NCBI GenBank assembly: GCA_023213395.1
Contig: CM041465.1
Location: 94,805,741 to 94,869,740 of the forward strand
Length of the DNA stretch: 64,000 bases
Source of the DNA: Cycas panzhihuaensis
Lineage: Eukaryota > Cycadophyta
Direction of reading: 5' to 3'
The position numbers were made by a program, and so were the translations under genes. This document shows, piece by piece, positions 23,280-34,256 of this stretch (positions are counted from its first letter, which is position 1; each line of letters starts with the position of its first letter). The notes under the pieces were generated by a model. That model made no database searches and was not told the DNA's origin. It saw nothing but the letters and a program-made list of their open reading frames with translations.

Positions 23280-23792
23280 TTATCTTTTAGTTTGATCATT
23301 ATCAACTCACCTCATCCTTTTATCAATGTATATCTCTTTATCATTGAGTGGTTCAAAAAATCTTTAAGTAAATGTAGCTTGATTTGAATGAAGATGAATG
23401 ACTGTAACTCTAACTTTATCTCTTAGAACTTTGACTTTGTCTTATTAAATCTTTGTGTTATGAGTAACTATCATATCATAAGGTTTCTCCCTCTCAAATA
23501 GAGGATCAACTTCATGTGCAACAAGGTGATCATGCATTTGACTTGAATTTTCCTCCTTGGAAGTTGTCATTTCATAAACTTTAGAAAAAGCATTATCATC
23601 TATAATGCAAAATAGTATAGCTAAGGCTTCATTGTATTTTTTAATGTCTTCTTTAATATTAAGATCATATTCATTTTGTAAGTATTTCCAAAGATCATTT
23701 GTAATAAAATAATTCTATATTGTTTTATGCCATTATGAAAATTTATGGCCATCAAATATAGGAAATTATATTTTATTTAAATTGATTGCCAT
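23280..23792 (-). pseudogene. Degraded gag of element A2
   Basis: Starting at the ATG at 23,792 ('MAINLNKI*FPIFDGHKFS') it follows the A1 gag domain by domain: 'NEALAILFCIIDDNAFSKV', then 'QMHDHLVAHEVDP', ending 'VDNDQTKR' before TAA at 23,280. Compared with A1 it lacks about 35 codons in the middle (the 'IWDIL' to 'KKTEEN' part of A1). There are several stops and no product is expected. The shared ending shows that this short gag is the full coding content of the family. Confidence 0.7.
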
Positions 23793-25518
23793 TTATATAG
23801 AAAACTTTAGTATATAAAAAAATATGCTTTTACCAAGTGAACTTTTTGTACTTCTCAACAAAATATGTGTCTTTAGAGGGAATCAAAGAACTTAATAAAT
23901 TAATAAACTTAAAATATATAACTTCAAATATACTCTTTGAAAGAAATATATAAGTAATCACAATGCCTTTGAAAGTAAAAAAATGCCTTTGGAAAGTAAA
24001 ATGTATTACTAATTAGATGTAACTTTTATAAGTGCAATAAGTAAATGAACTTTCCAATAATGATAAATAGAAAAAATGCTTTCAATAAGTATATGCCTTT
24101 AGAATATACCTTGGGATATGCCTTTTAGATATACTTTGAAATATAATGAATATATGACCAAATTTAGAAAGTAACTAAGATCCTTAAACATGCAGATCTA
24201 AAATAAAATTACTGATAAAAAATAATACAAAAAATTTTTAGGCTTTTTTATTTTTCAAATAAATAAGCACTCAATTTAAGCAAAGAATGACTTTCTGTTT
24301 CAATGCAAGAAATATTTTTAGCTTGATGAAGATATATATAATGTTAAAAATCTAAAATATATATATGTATATTTTCACTTTAGAAAAATGAAGAAGAAAC
24401 TTCCAAAAAAAGAAGAATTGTATATGTTTTTATGTTACAGAACCACTTTGCTTGTCACTTGCTTTAAATGCATATGATTAATTTTTGCTACAAATTAGCT
24501 TAGAAGAAGCTATATGAAAGTCAAATGAAAACCTCAAACATGTATTATAAGTGATCAATAAGAAATAAAATAAGAACTTTTGTAAAAAAAGGTTTAGAGG
24601 ATAAGCCTATTGGTATATCTTGAATGCTCAAGTTGAGTAGCTTTAAAGATGTACTAAACAATGTCAAAATAAGGTGATCTTACACCAAGTTAAAGATCAA
24701 TGAAATACTTAGTCAATAGAACTAACCGTTTTGAAAACAGATTATTGTAAATCAAGATTTTATGTACAAAATATACAGTCCTCCTTTCAAAGATTATGGG
24801 ACTCAAAATATTATGAAATACTAGTAAAAATCTTATAGAACAGTGTTAAATGATCAAATATAGTTTAGAGAGATGTTTAATATATTTTTTAGTTAATAAA
24901 CTTGAAAAATAATGTATAAAAATATGCAATAATGACAATATGGAAGTTGTTATATACCTAAACTTTGAGGGCTTTGAAAGTCTGCAAGAACACCTTAAAA
25001 CTCATAAATAATAGTGTTAGTTTGAAGAGGAATAAGTTAGCTTCATTGAAACTGATAGATCTGAATTCTGATGTGTAACAGAAAAGTTATAATGAAAATA
25101 ACAGCAAGTACTTTTTATGTTAATAATCTAAAAAAAGGCCTTTTAAAAAGATGAAATGACTTAAACTAATTTAAAATAGGCTAAATCAGCTCCAAATATG
25201 GCAAATAACCAATCTAAATTATAGTTCAAAAAATTCTAGACTCAACAAAATAGGTTTTGTCAGAAACCAATACCCCAGTAAAGAGATATTGAAGAAATTA
25301 GCTAGGTACCCTATGTTTTAAAGAAAATTTTAAAAAAATAAGAGAAAAAATTATAACTTAAAATAAGCCCCTTTAATAATGAGCTGAAGGTCACTTGGAC
25401 TGATGTGACTAGGGGCTTACCATGAGGAAGGATAATGCCTTATTACAAATGGATTTAAAAATATATATAATAGAACTTGATTAAAAAATACACTTTATAA
25501 AAGATCAAATAAATTTAA

Positions 25519-25520
<2 letters not shown>
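23793..25520 (-). other. A2 leader, proximal part shared with A1
   Basis: AT-rich, no supported gene. The reverse complement of 24,600-25,330 aligns with A1 bases 1-750. Words such as 'ATGCCTTT' and 'TATGCCTTTAGAATATACC' recur at 23,960-24,130, suggesting a short decayed internal repeat. Confidence 0.55.

Positions 25521-25561
<41 letters not shown>
25521..25561. repeat. (TA)20 microsatellite
   Basis: About 40 bases of perfect TA alternation, directly followed by the coding-like stretch that begins at 25,560. Confidence 0.95.
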
Positions 25562-25565
<4 letters not shown>

Positions 25566-26411
25566 CACTGCTGCCAAAAATATGAAGAACATGCAAATCT
25601 TGTATCATCACCACTGCCAATATGTGAGTTAGAGGATTTGAAATTAGGACAGAATGGTAGGCAATGGATTCCTTTAGATTTAGAGTTACCAACTAATTTG
25701 CCCAAGGGTAATAATATTCATACATCATCTACACTGTATGGACTCTTAGTCAGAGATGGAATACTTATAAATTTATTTTCTCTAGCATCTATATAGATAG
25801 GTATCATGAGCTCTAAGACATAGGGCAGAATAGAGAATGGCTACCAATTCTATCCAGAATGGGCTCACTACTAGATTGACAAATTAGTTGAACATTATGG
25901 GAAACAGCCAGCAGGCAGTCGATCCAATTTCAGAGATCAATCTCAGGGAAACCTCAGAATTCGTAAGGTCTTTTTCCATGGTAAACGAGAAAATAGAAGT
26001 AGAAGGAATTGGTTGCAGCTAGATTATCTCCACATTTAATATCAAATAACTAAATATTAAGAGGTCAAAATGTCAACTAAGAAGCCATCAAAAAATGAAT
26101 TACCAAAGAGGCATTGGATAGGTGCCAAGATAATGCCACGCAGGGTGGAGGATAAAGCCACACAGAGCCGTTCGAGTAAAATCAAAGACACATTGTGTAT
26201 AACAGATAGCAATGTAGGCCAAGAATGGTAATTACAGAGTAGTTAGGAGCAAAGTATTCGGGTGATAAATATGGATAAAATATTAAGTCACACAGCCCAA
26301 CAACTTTCAAAGTGCCATGAAAAAATGAATGTAGATTGCCACTATTGTAGTAATATTAATAATGAGACCGCCAGTGTGAAGGGCACTAGAAATAAAGGAT
26401 ACACACTGTGA
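25560..26411 (+). pseudogene. Unidentified degraded coding-like stretch inside the A2 leader
   Basis: One plus-strand frame runs 284 codons from the ATG at 25,560 to a TGA at 26,409-26,411 with only seven internal stops (at TAG and TAA, all one change from Gln or Trp codons), fewer than AT-rich noncoding DNA should give. Readable pieces are 'ELEDLKLGQNGRQWIPLDLE', 'LVEHYGKQPAGSRSNFRDQ', 'KKPSKNELPKRHWIGAK', 'CHEKMNVDCHYCSN'. The last has a His/Cys pattern that might bind metal. It is antisense to A2. It could be a captured host exon, a fragment of another element, or chance. No family was recognised. The region 26,412-26,814 that follows has no gene I can support. Confidence 0.3.
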
Positions 26412-26814
26412 AGGATGCACAAATAAAAATAAATAGCATGTAGAGCAGTCACAGAAAGATGTAGAGCATGCACAAAAAGATGAATACAACAGTCACTAGG
26501 AACAAATGCTTGTCTCTTACCTTCTTTGAGAAGATTTATTAGAGTAAAGTCTACTAGAGAGCACACAAGCAAGGCCTGAGACCGATGCTTAAAGTCTTTA
26601 GGATGGGATAGATTCTTTTAGGACATGAAAGGCCCCTATAAACTCACACAAAAAAAACATCCAGAGAGAGAACAAATTGAAAAAAAGAGGTTAAATTATA
26701 GGCAGAAAATGTGAATATACGTATAGAGATATAAATATCAGATCCAAATCAAACACATTAGATGATTCCAAATCTTGTAAATATATTGAAGAAGATATAT
26801 CAAATAAATAAGAA

Positions 26815-27076
<262 letters not shown>

Positions 27077-27730
27077 TTATAAAAAAATATGAAGAACCTG
27101 GTAAAGTAAATGTGACTGGTTTGTAGAATGCTGACTTCAAGGCATGAGAACTTCTTTCATGGTGGTCAAAACTTTGGACTGATTTCTCCAATAAATAGAT
27201 CGGCTTGCCAGGATTTTAACAAGTAGTCATATGCAACACTTTCGTGAAGTGTATGAAGAGCTCAATCACATTAAAAGTTATCAAGCACCTCTTTGGCAAA
27301 ACCTAAAAAAATAGGGAATAAACAATAAAACCTATAGTATAACTTATCCAGGAAACTTGTTAGATTGAATATACACCAAATATTGCATAGATCTAGGAAA
27401 AATATTGAACAAATAGACAAAATACACTAGAAATGGTCAAATATTTAACAAAATATGTAAAACTTCTTAATAAAAACTTCATAGACTGATGAAATCTTGA
27501 ATATTTATTGATTATAGTTATGCTCCTATATAGATCTATGAAAATATGTGTTATTTTACAAATATAAATAAAAAATAATCAGACCTTTGATGAAAATTGA
27601 TACAAGAAATTGCTAATAAGATTTAGAGAAAAAGAATATAACCAATATTGGCTTGTTGTGAGTAGATCTACTTTAGGTACTAATGATTTTTTTTCTTCTA
27701 AAAAAAAACTTTAACAGGCCAGCAATCTAA

Positions 27731-27743
27731 GATCTGATAGCAA
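27731..27743 (-). other. Primer-binding site of A2
   Basis: The minus strand reads TTGCTATCAGATC, one base from the LTR. It differs from TGGTATCAGAGC at a few positions, consistent with decay of an initiator-Met-tRNA site. Confidence 0.65.
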
Positions 27744-27744
27744 A

Positions 27745-28083
27745 TAAAGGATTATACAATAATGGAGACAGAGTATAGTATAATCAAATAATCAAAATAT
27801 TATTGCATAAAAACATAAGCCTTTATATTCAATCCATATTTTGAGTGAGTACATAGCAAATTTCCAATATAGGCAGTGTCTAAAAACACCAAGGTTGCAC
27901 ACCCCTCCAAATATATAGTTTGGGGGAGGAGGGAAACTCCTCAACCCTTAAAATTTAAACAACAATAAAATATTACATAACTTAACAACTTAACTCAAAT
28001 CAACTTAACCTTTACTTACCTTCACATATGTGCACTCACATGTGTGAAAGGTGGGAGTGGGGTGATGATCATTAACCCTAATA
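27745..28083 (-). repeat. 5' LTR of element A2
   Basis: 339 bases, partner of 22,821-23,196. Both terminal dinucleotides have decayed: TA at 27,745 where the partner has TG, and TA at 28,082-28,083 where the partner has CA. The duplication AGGAT follows. Confidence 0.9.
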
Positions 28084-28304
28084 AGGATGCCCATAGTTTG
28101 ACCTAATAGATTTATATTAATTAAAAGATTTTAGAAGCTAGTTGATGGTAAGACAAATGAGCGTGTCATCATCTTTTGTATGGTTATAACTTTATTATTT
28201 TCTTTAGTTAATGATTTAATACAATTTCATAAATCTATATTTATGAGTTGAAGGTTGGATAAGAACTCCTCAACTTTAGAGAAATCTTTATACTATAAGT
28301 CATA
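28084..28304 (-). pseudogene. Element C gag, middle segment
   Basis: On the minus strand it reads 'YKDFSKVEEFLS', 'LINIDL', a stretch ending in 'MMTRS', then 'TINKLLKSFN'. In B1 the same part reads 'FDDFSNVEDFLSKI', 'LINKDLGNYIK' and 'AVNKLPK*FN'. It is bounded by the AGGAT duplication of A2 and the TCATA duplication of G, and links the two other gag pieces. Confidence 0.75.
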
Positions 28305-28551
28305 TGTTATGAATGCCCTTAAAAAGAAGTTAATTAATCATTTTGTTAGCGAAGGGGTGTTAATGAAGAGATATATCCTTCAGTGAAAAGGCCTATTGTG
28401 CATATAAATATGGCCCTAAATGTAATATGGACATCACTTATATTTTTATAATCAATTATCTGGTCTTCTGACTATTCAATCTTGTAAAGCACTCTTGTGT
28501 ATTTGAAATATTTCAGGCTTCCTCCTCAAGTTACGGAGTAGGTCCGTAATA
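28305..28551 (+). repeat. 5' LTR of element G
   Basis: It reads TGTTATGAATGCCCTT ... AGGTCCGTAATA, 247 bases, partner of 32,288-32,534. A good TATA-like word (GCATATAAATATG, 28,400) sits mid-LTR and is kept in the other copy at 32,383, so it probably marks the old promoter. Both copies end in TA rather than CA. Confidence 0.9.
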
Positions 28552-28553
28552 AT

Positions 28554-28565
28554 TGGTATCAGAGC
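28554..28565 (+). other. Primer-binding site of G, perfect TGGTATCAGAGC
   Basis: An exact initiator-Met-tRNA complement two bases after the 5' LTR. Confidence 0.95.
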
Positions 28566-28779
28566 AGATTTAATCTAATGTGAATTGTTCTAAATAAATT
28601 ACATTTGTGCATTTACCCAGTCTTAATTCCACTGTCGTTTCCATCATTATATATGCTCATAGTACATCATCATCACAGAGTGCTCTGTTTGAGTTGATTC
28701 ACCATTCAGATCTATATTCACTTTTTATCTATTATATCTCTGATTTGTCTTGTCATTGATTATAACCGCTGAAACCTCA

Positions 28780-29330
28780 TTCTCGTCACTGTATGTGGTC
28801 TCTTATTGCTGTGTGTGGTCTCTTATTATTGTGCACTCTAGATTTTTTCTTGTTGTTATTTTTCTAGTTACTGTATCTCATTCTTGTTGATGCGTTATAA
28901 CTACCTGTTCTCCCATTCTCGTTGTTGTATGAGGTTCTCTTGTTGTTGTGCGCTCTAGATTTTTCTTGTTGTTGTTTTTCTAGTTTTTGTATCTCATTCT
29001 TATTGTTGTTTTTCTAGTTTTTGTATCTCATTCTTATTGTTGTTTTTCTAGTTTTTGTATCTCATTCTTGTTGTTGCATTACAACTACCTGTTCTCATTC
29101 TCGTTGCTGTGTGTGGTTCTCTTGTTAATGCACATTCTAGATTTTTTTCCTTATTGTTGTTTTTTTAGTTGTTGTATCTCATTCTTATTGCTGCGTTACA
29201 GCTACATGTTCTCATTCTCGTTGCTATGTGTGGTTCTCTTATTGCTGTGCACTGTGAAGTTTTTCTCGTTACTGTATCTCATTCTTGTTGATGCGTTACA
29301 ACTGTCTATTCTCATTCTCATCATGCCAAC
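28780..29330 (+). repeat. Tandem repeats in the G leader (34-bp and about 150-bp units)
   Basis: A 34-bp unit containing 'TCTAGTTTTTGTATCTCATT' occurs three times in perfect register (TAGTTTTT at 28,981, 29,015 and 29,049). A longer imperfect unit ('TTCTCATTCTCGTTGCTGTG', then TGGTTCTCTTGTTG, then TGCGTTACAACTACCTG) recurs about every 110-190 bases across 28,780-29,320. The 146-codon hydrophobic frame over this zone (28,987-29,427) is a product of the repeat and has no known domain. Confidence 0.85.
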
Positions 29331-30352
29331 TTGTTGTTACGTGTATCGAAATATACTTTTCATCTCTGATTTTGCACTCTTTAGTCTAGTCCCATACCCT
29401 CTAGTCAAGTTTTCCATTATCTTCTAATTTGATTTTCCCTGTGCTCACTTTGATGTCTTTGCATCCACTTTCATCAACCATTCATTCCTTACGTCCAACA
29501 TCTAGTCATTCATCTATTCGTTGGTATCCAAGCTATCATATTTATGTATTATATATTATATATATATTATAGAACATCACCTCACACATTTGATTAATAA
29601 TTTACATATTAATAAAATCGCTCAATTAGTATATATTAAGAATTTCAATATCACATTGTATTATACATTACCTAAATTAAACCCTAATCATAAAACGTGT
29701 TATATCTGTATTGAGAGACAATACACACGCATTATATTTACATTTAGGAAATAAATATATATATTCATTTATATCAAGACATCTCTTCACTCATAGTATT
29801 CATTATTAGTGGTGAAGAATATATAGAGTTTACTCTAATAAAGTAAACAATAAAATCATTATAATTTATATGCAGCTTGTGTTTAATTGTAAGATATATA
29901 CTAATATCTTATAAGTGATTTTAACTTATCCTACATACCTTTCAAGAGTCAAATTATTGCCTCAATTCATACAATCTTAAGAAAATAAAATATTTCATCA
30001 ATTAAATATTAGGTGGTGGAGGAACTATAACATTGATAAGCACTAAGGCTTATTTTGCCTACTTGGGATACATCTAATAGTATCAAGCGAGATCGGAATA
30101 TTATTTTGGGTCAACTAAACATGACAGAAAGGTAGTAGAACCACACTTAGATAATCTTGTTACACTGAGCAGTCAAGTAACTATCTTTGCACTCGAAGTT
30201 AGAGTTGCATATACATGGTAGGGGAATATATTTAATTAACAAATTATTTTTTGACATAAATTTGGGACTCAACATAAAGTTACTCTCTATATTGAGTTGA
30301 AGTTATCAAATTGCAACTGTAACATATTCCTCATTTCATAAATCTGATAAAC
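29331..30352 (+). other. G leader after the repeats, no supported gene
   Basis: AT-rich leader. A 77-codon frame at 29,521-29,754 shows no motif. Text near 30,060-30,230 ('GGGATACATCT ... GGTAGTAGAACC') is less AT-rich but has no recognisable function. Confidence 0.4.
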
Positions 30353-32270
30353 TTGTGCATAGTTACAGAAAGGGGTCATTGGAACTGTACTTACACAATC
30401 ATTAAAATAATGAATACTGAAGATATGGCAGAAAATACCATCCAAAAGGATATCGTCAAACTGATCACTCAAGTAGTCCATGAAGCAATCCAGACATCAA
30501 ACGCACTCTTAAATCATACATCACACCAGATATTGGATAAATTGACAATCATAATGGCGAAGGGGAAGGAAGATATGATCATTCTTGACTCTGAGGATGA
30601 AGCCATGAGTCGACAATCTCATATCAGAAATCAGACTGTTAAAAAATATTCTAATCCTCATATGACTCTAATTGATACTGAGAATAAAGCTATTAGAAAA
30701 TACCTTAATGAGTATTATAATATAACCCCTGAAGAACATAAGATAATAGGTTTTCAAGCATATTTCAATTATTTACAAAATATCCAAACATAGAAAAAGA
30801 AAAAGTAAAAAAAAATAACTATACAACATTTTAATATAGAGCAAAAATTGCATGAGCCAAGAGTATGGATCCAACAAATGGAAAACTACTTTCGCTTAAT
30901 AGAAATTGAGCCAGCAGAGCAAGTTCTATTAGCCATCCTGCATATGGATGGGATAGCGTGTGAATGATGGCAGTGTCTCAAACGAACCTCTTTTTGAGAT
31001 CAATTATCAACCTAGAAAGAATTCATGTATTTATTCATTCAGTGATTTAAAACAGTATCTAATTGTGATTATTATTGTGAGTTACAAAAATTAAAGTAAA
31101 CTAGTTATGTAAAAGAATATAGTGTAACATTCACGAGGCTAAGCTATGTGTTAGAAGATATTCTGACTAATCGACTTATCCAATTATATATAGATGGTCT
31201 GATAATAGAGATCCAAGCTAACGTTAAAATTCAAGAACTAAAGGACCTTAACAAGCCAATATAGTTAGCCAAAATACATGAAGATAAACACAATGCCTTA
31301 CACAAAATGAGCACAGATCTTTATATTCCTCCACATAATCAACATAATCTTTTACCAAGTTCTCAACACATACATATATCAATCAACCTAAATTAACCTA
31401 CTAAACCAATTATTCAAAAAATAAAAACAGAGTAAGAAGAGTTAAGAGGAAGAAACCTATGCTTCAGATGTGAGGAGAAGTGGGAACCTATGCATAATTG
31501 TCAAAAGAATCAGTTATATATAATGAGATTACTGCATGATGATAATATTAATGAAGAAGAACTAGGATCTAAAAATAATCAAGGAAATTATTATCATTTA
31601 GAACATCAAGAGAGCTATTGTAATCTCGAGGCAAACCATCCACAAATGTCACTATCATTTATGAGCAGTTTCAATCAATCAAATACCTTAAAATTACAGG
31701 GATCTATTAAAAATCAAGTTGTAACAATATTGATAGATTCAGGTAGCACAGATAATTTCATTGATCGAAATTATGCACAACAACTGAAGTTATTTCCATT
31801 AAGGACCCCCCATTTCTAGGTAACTATTGGAGGAAGATAAGTAATCTCTGGCCAAGGTATAATGAAGAACCTTGACATCACACTAAACAACATCAATATT
31901 ATAGAAGATTTCTATGTTATCAATGTTAGAGGTGTAGATATTATATTGGGCAGTAAATGGCTCAGTACACTTGGAACCTTTGAAATAAATATGAATGAAC
32001 AATTTATATGACTTGAGAAAGAAGGAAGAACCATCACGTTATCAAGAAAAAGATCGAATAAAACTAAAGTTATACCACATGACAATCAGGGTGAAGAAGT
32101 CAAGAAGCAACTACAAGCATTCTAAAAACACAGTCGAGATTTTCAACTGGAAGACTCTTCTAATAAATACCTGCAAGATCCGTCTAATTGCCTAATGGAC
32201 TCTACTACAACAAAGGACAATGTACGTTTAAGGGACTATAATTGTTTGATTATGTTTTGTGGGCGAAACA
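30353..32270 (+). pseudogene. G gag and aspartic protease (Ty3/gypsy type)
   Basis: The first 146 codons (30,353-30,793, likely start 30,353 or the in-frame ATG at 30,410) are open and polar. Then come the retrotransposon gag domain 'PRVWIQQMENYFRLIEIEP' and 'QVLLAILHMDGIACE*WQ' (30,855-30,975), and a gypsy zinc knuckle CFRCEEKWEPMHNC (31,460-31,501). The aspartic protease shows 'ILIDSGSTDNFID' (about 31,727-31,766, DSG kept) and 'VDIILGSKWLSTLG' (31,937-31,978), the usual LG-W-L end of the fold. After protease the frame decays within about 300 bases without any RT motif. Stops sit at Trp and Gln positions. The zinc knuckle and protease type point to the gypsy superfamily, not copia. Confidence 0.8.
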
Positions 32271-32287
32271 TCTTAAAGGGGAGGAAT

Positions 32288-32534
32288 TGTTATGAACCTC
32301 CTTAAAAAGAAGTTAATTAATCATTTTGTTAGCGAATGGGTGTTAATGAAGAGACATATCCTTCGGTGAAAAGGCCTATTATGCATATAAATATGACCCT
32401 AAATGTAATATGGACATCACTTATATTTTTATAATCAATCATCTGGTCTTGTGACTATTCAATCTTACAAATCTCTCTTGTGTATTCGAAATATTTCGGG
32501 CTTCCTCCTCAAGTTATGGAGTAGGTCCGTAATA
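32288..32534 (+). repeat. 3' LTR of element G
   Basis: 247 bases, TGTTATGAACCTCC ... AGGTCCGTAATA, followed by the TCATA duplication. It differs from the 5' copy at roughly a dozen positions by eye. Confidence 0.9.
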
Positions 32535-32820
32535 TCATACATTTTTTGTTCAAAAATTGTGACTTGTTGTGTATTAACCTTATCATATTTTTCCTTAAAC
32601 TTGGCCCAGACGATGGCAAGATCATATGTGTTAGTGAACTACCTATGTATGTCTAGTAAGAGAGAGGTTAAGATGACACCTAAGGCTCCATAACAATTCA
32701 TCAAATAAACCATATAGCTATTTGATTTTTTGTTAGTAGGTTTTGCAAACTCTCTAGTCATGTACTACTAAATCTTTTATTATTTAAGTTGGTTAGATAC
32801 TTTAACTTTCTAGTTGCCAT
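32535..32820 (-). pseudogene. Element C gag N-terminus
   Basis: From an ATG at 32,820 the minus strand reads 'MATRKLKYLTNLN', then after a shift 'SYMVYLMNCYGALGVIL', 'FTNTYDLAIVWAKFKEKYDKV' and 'QQVTIFEQKMYDL'. B1 gag has 'SYMVYLMNSDAALGTIL' and 'TLQDKYDKV'. The frame is cut by the TCATA duplication of G and continues at 28,304. Confidence 0.75.
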
Positions 32821-33831
32821 AATTTATACTATTTAAAACTGGAATTAAAATGAAGGAGATTATCCTAGCATGATTGCTATTTTGGAAAAGAAACCTATGT
32901 AGAGATCCTCTTTTGATTAAAAGAAATGGTAAGGTAAATAAAAAGAAAAAATAATCTTCATAATTAATATAATTAAACCATAAATATTATATGAACATAA
33001 TCACAATATTTCTATTTCAAAAAAGAAAATTCATATGGCTTTAATACAAATAAAGATACATAAACATTTATGAATGGGTTATGTAATTTTATGAATAAAT
33101 GAGAAAGTTAACCCTTTAACACATTAAAAAATTAATTGTAAATATTTTAAAATTATGTTTTTAATCATACATATCAAAAATTAAATCAAACTTGTAAATA
33201 TTTATATAAATTATAACATCATTTGTAATAAATAATATTAAAATAATAATTAAATTACTTTTACATAAATTAAATAAATATATTAAAAAATAAGCAATAA
33301 AATAATGTCATAATATAATTAATTCATCAAATTAATAAATGATTAATAATGCTTTAAATTAAATTTAAAATGTTGAAAATATTATAAAGAAATGTTCTAG
33401 TTTAAGTCACGTACTTGTACTTTGTTGCAATCAGTTTTGTTGACTTTACAGAAAGATTTACCTATTAAAATGGCATCAAAAGTACTGAAGTGATCAATCA
33501 AATTAATAGTGTCTAAATTAAGATTCTAACACAACTTATAAAACTAAATTCTGACTCTATATGATGAAGTTATACTAGAAAACGTACAGGTGACTCTTTT
33601 GAAATGTGGGAAGTGGGTTGAATATTAGTGGTTAAGTCCCTTTCTCACTAAAGAACAAAGTCGTATGGAGGTGAAATAGAATCAAGGACTAGTAGGCTAG
33701 GGCTTTATAGACCCAAAATGAAAATAGGATGGATTTAAATATTTTTTTAATTACCTAACATTATACAAGATTTAAATCAAGTTTGGCATCTGCCCAAATA
33801 TAAAAAAGAAAATATATAAAAGAGGGGAAAT
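32821..33831 (-). other. Element C leader, no supported gene
   Basis: About 1 kb of very AT-rich leader between the 5' LTR and gag. No primer-binding site of the TGGTATCAGAGC type is visible next to the LTR at 33,831, where the minus strand reads ATTTCCCCTCTTTTATAT. Confidence 0.5.
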
Positions 33832-34205
33832 TGTGCATATCAAACACTCATAAAATTAAACATCATCATCATCATCAAATCTACACAATAATTTGGTAGG
33901 TGGAAAATCCCTATAGGGGAAGAAAAACCACCATAGATTATAAAACTATATTATAATAAGAAAAAAAAAATCTAGAGGTAAATCTAAGGATCTTATCCTC
34001 TCTTTCTTATATTACTAGCCTGGCTAGGAACCTTCACCCATATAGCTAACCTTCCTATAAAGATTCTCAAATAATTAATTCGAGAAGATAGGGTAAAATT
34101 TATTGAAATGGAAATGGTCCATTTCATCAAACTTTTAATACATAGTAATTAAAAACGTTATAAAGATAACATTATAACTTGATTTAATAAAGATTATTTC
34201 TAACA
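33832..34205 (-). repeat. 5' LTR of element C
   Basis: 374 bases, partner of 8,103-8,492. It lies in the H 3' LTR. Four bases (CCAT on the plus strand) separate its TG end from the probable GTAAC duplication. Confidence 0.8.
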
Positions 34206-34242
34206 CCATGTAACACTTGTAAAGCGTGCAACATATCCAATA
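34206..34242 (-). repeat. Element H 3' LTR, proximal part
   Basis: The minus strand starts TATTGGATATGTTGC right after the PPT-like AAGTGGGAGAT, a junction common in plant copia elements (ancestral TGTTGG). It is interrupted after 37 bases by C. Confidence 0.65.
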
Positions 34243-34256
34243 ATCTCCCACTTATT

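Larger units (their letters stand above)
28305..32534 (+). mobile_element. Element G: non-autonomous Ty3/gypsy element with gag and protease only
   Basis: A 4,230-bp element with two 247-bp LTRs, a perfect primer site (TGGTATCAGAGC, 28,554-28,565), a purine tract (TTAAAGGGGAGGAA, about 32,273-32,286) and TSD TCATA on both sides (28,300-28,304 and 32,535-32,539). It inserted into the gag frame of C. Gag and aspartic protease of gypsy type are present, followed by only about 350 bases before the PPT, so RT, RNase H and integrase are absent. Confidence 0.9.

Noticed and set aside
28554-28565. TGGTATCAGAGC words taken as possible tRNA gene pieces
   Set aside because: Each directly follows an LTR end and is the known primer-binding site for initiator Met tRNA. 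No cloverleaf surrounds them.
28981-29075. CRISPR-like regular 34-bp repeats
   Set aside because: The units are contiguous with no unique spacers and lie in a plant retrotransposon leader, so it is a minisatellite.
28987-29427. 146-codon hydrophobic, Leu/Phe/Ser/Cys-rich frame that looks like a membrane protein
   Set aside because: It lies on the pyrimidine-rich tandem repeats of the G leader. Hydrophobicity follows from T-rich codons, and no start context, domain or conserved neighbour supports it.
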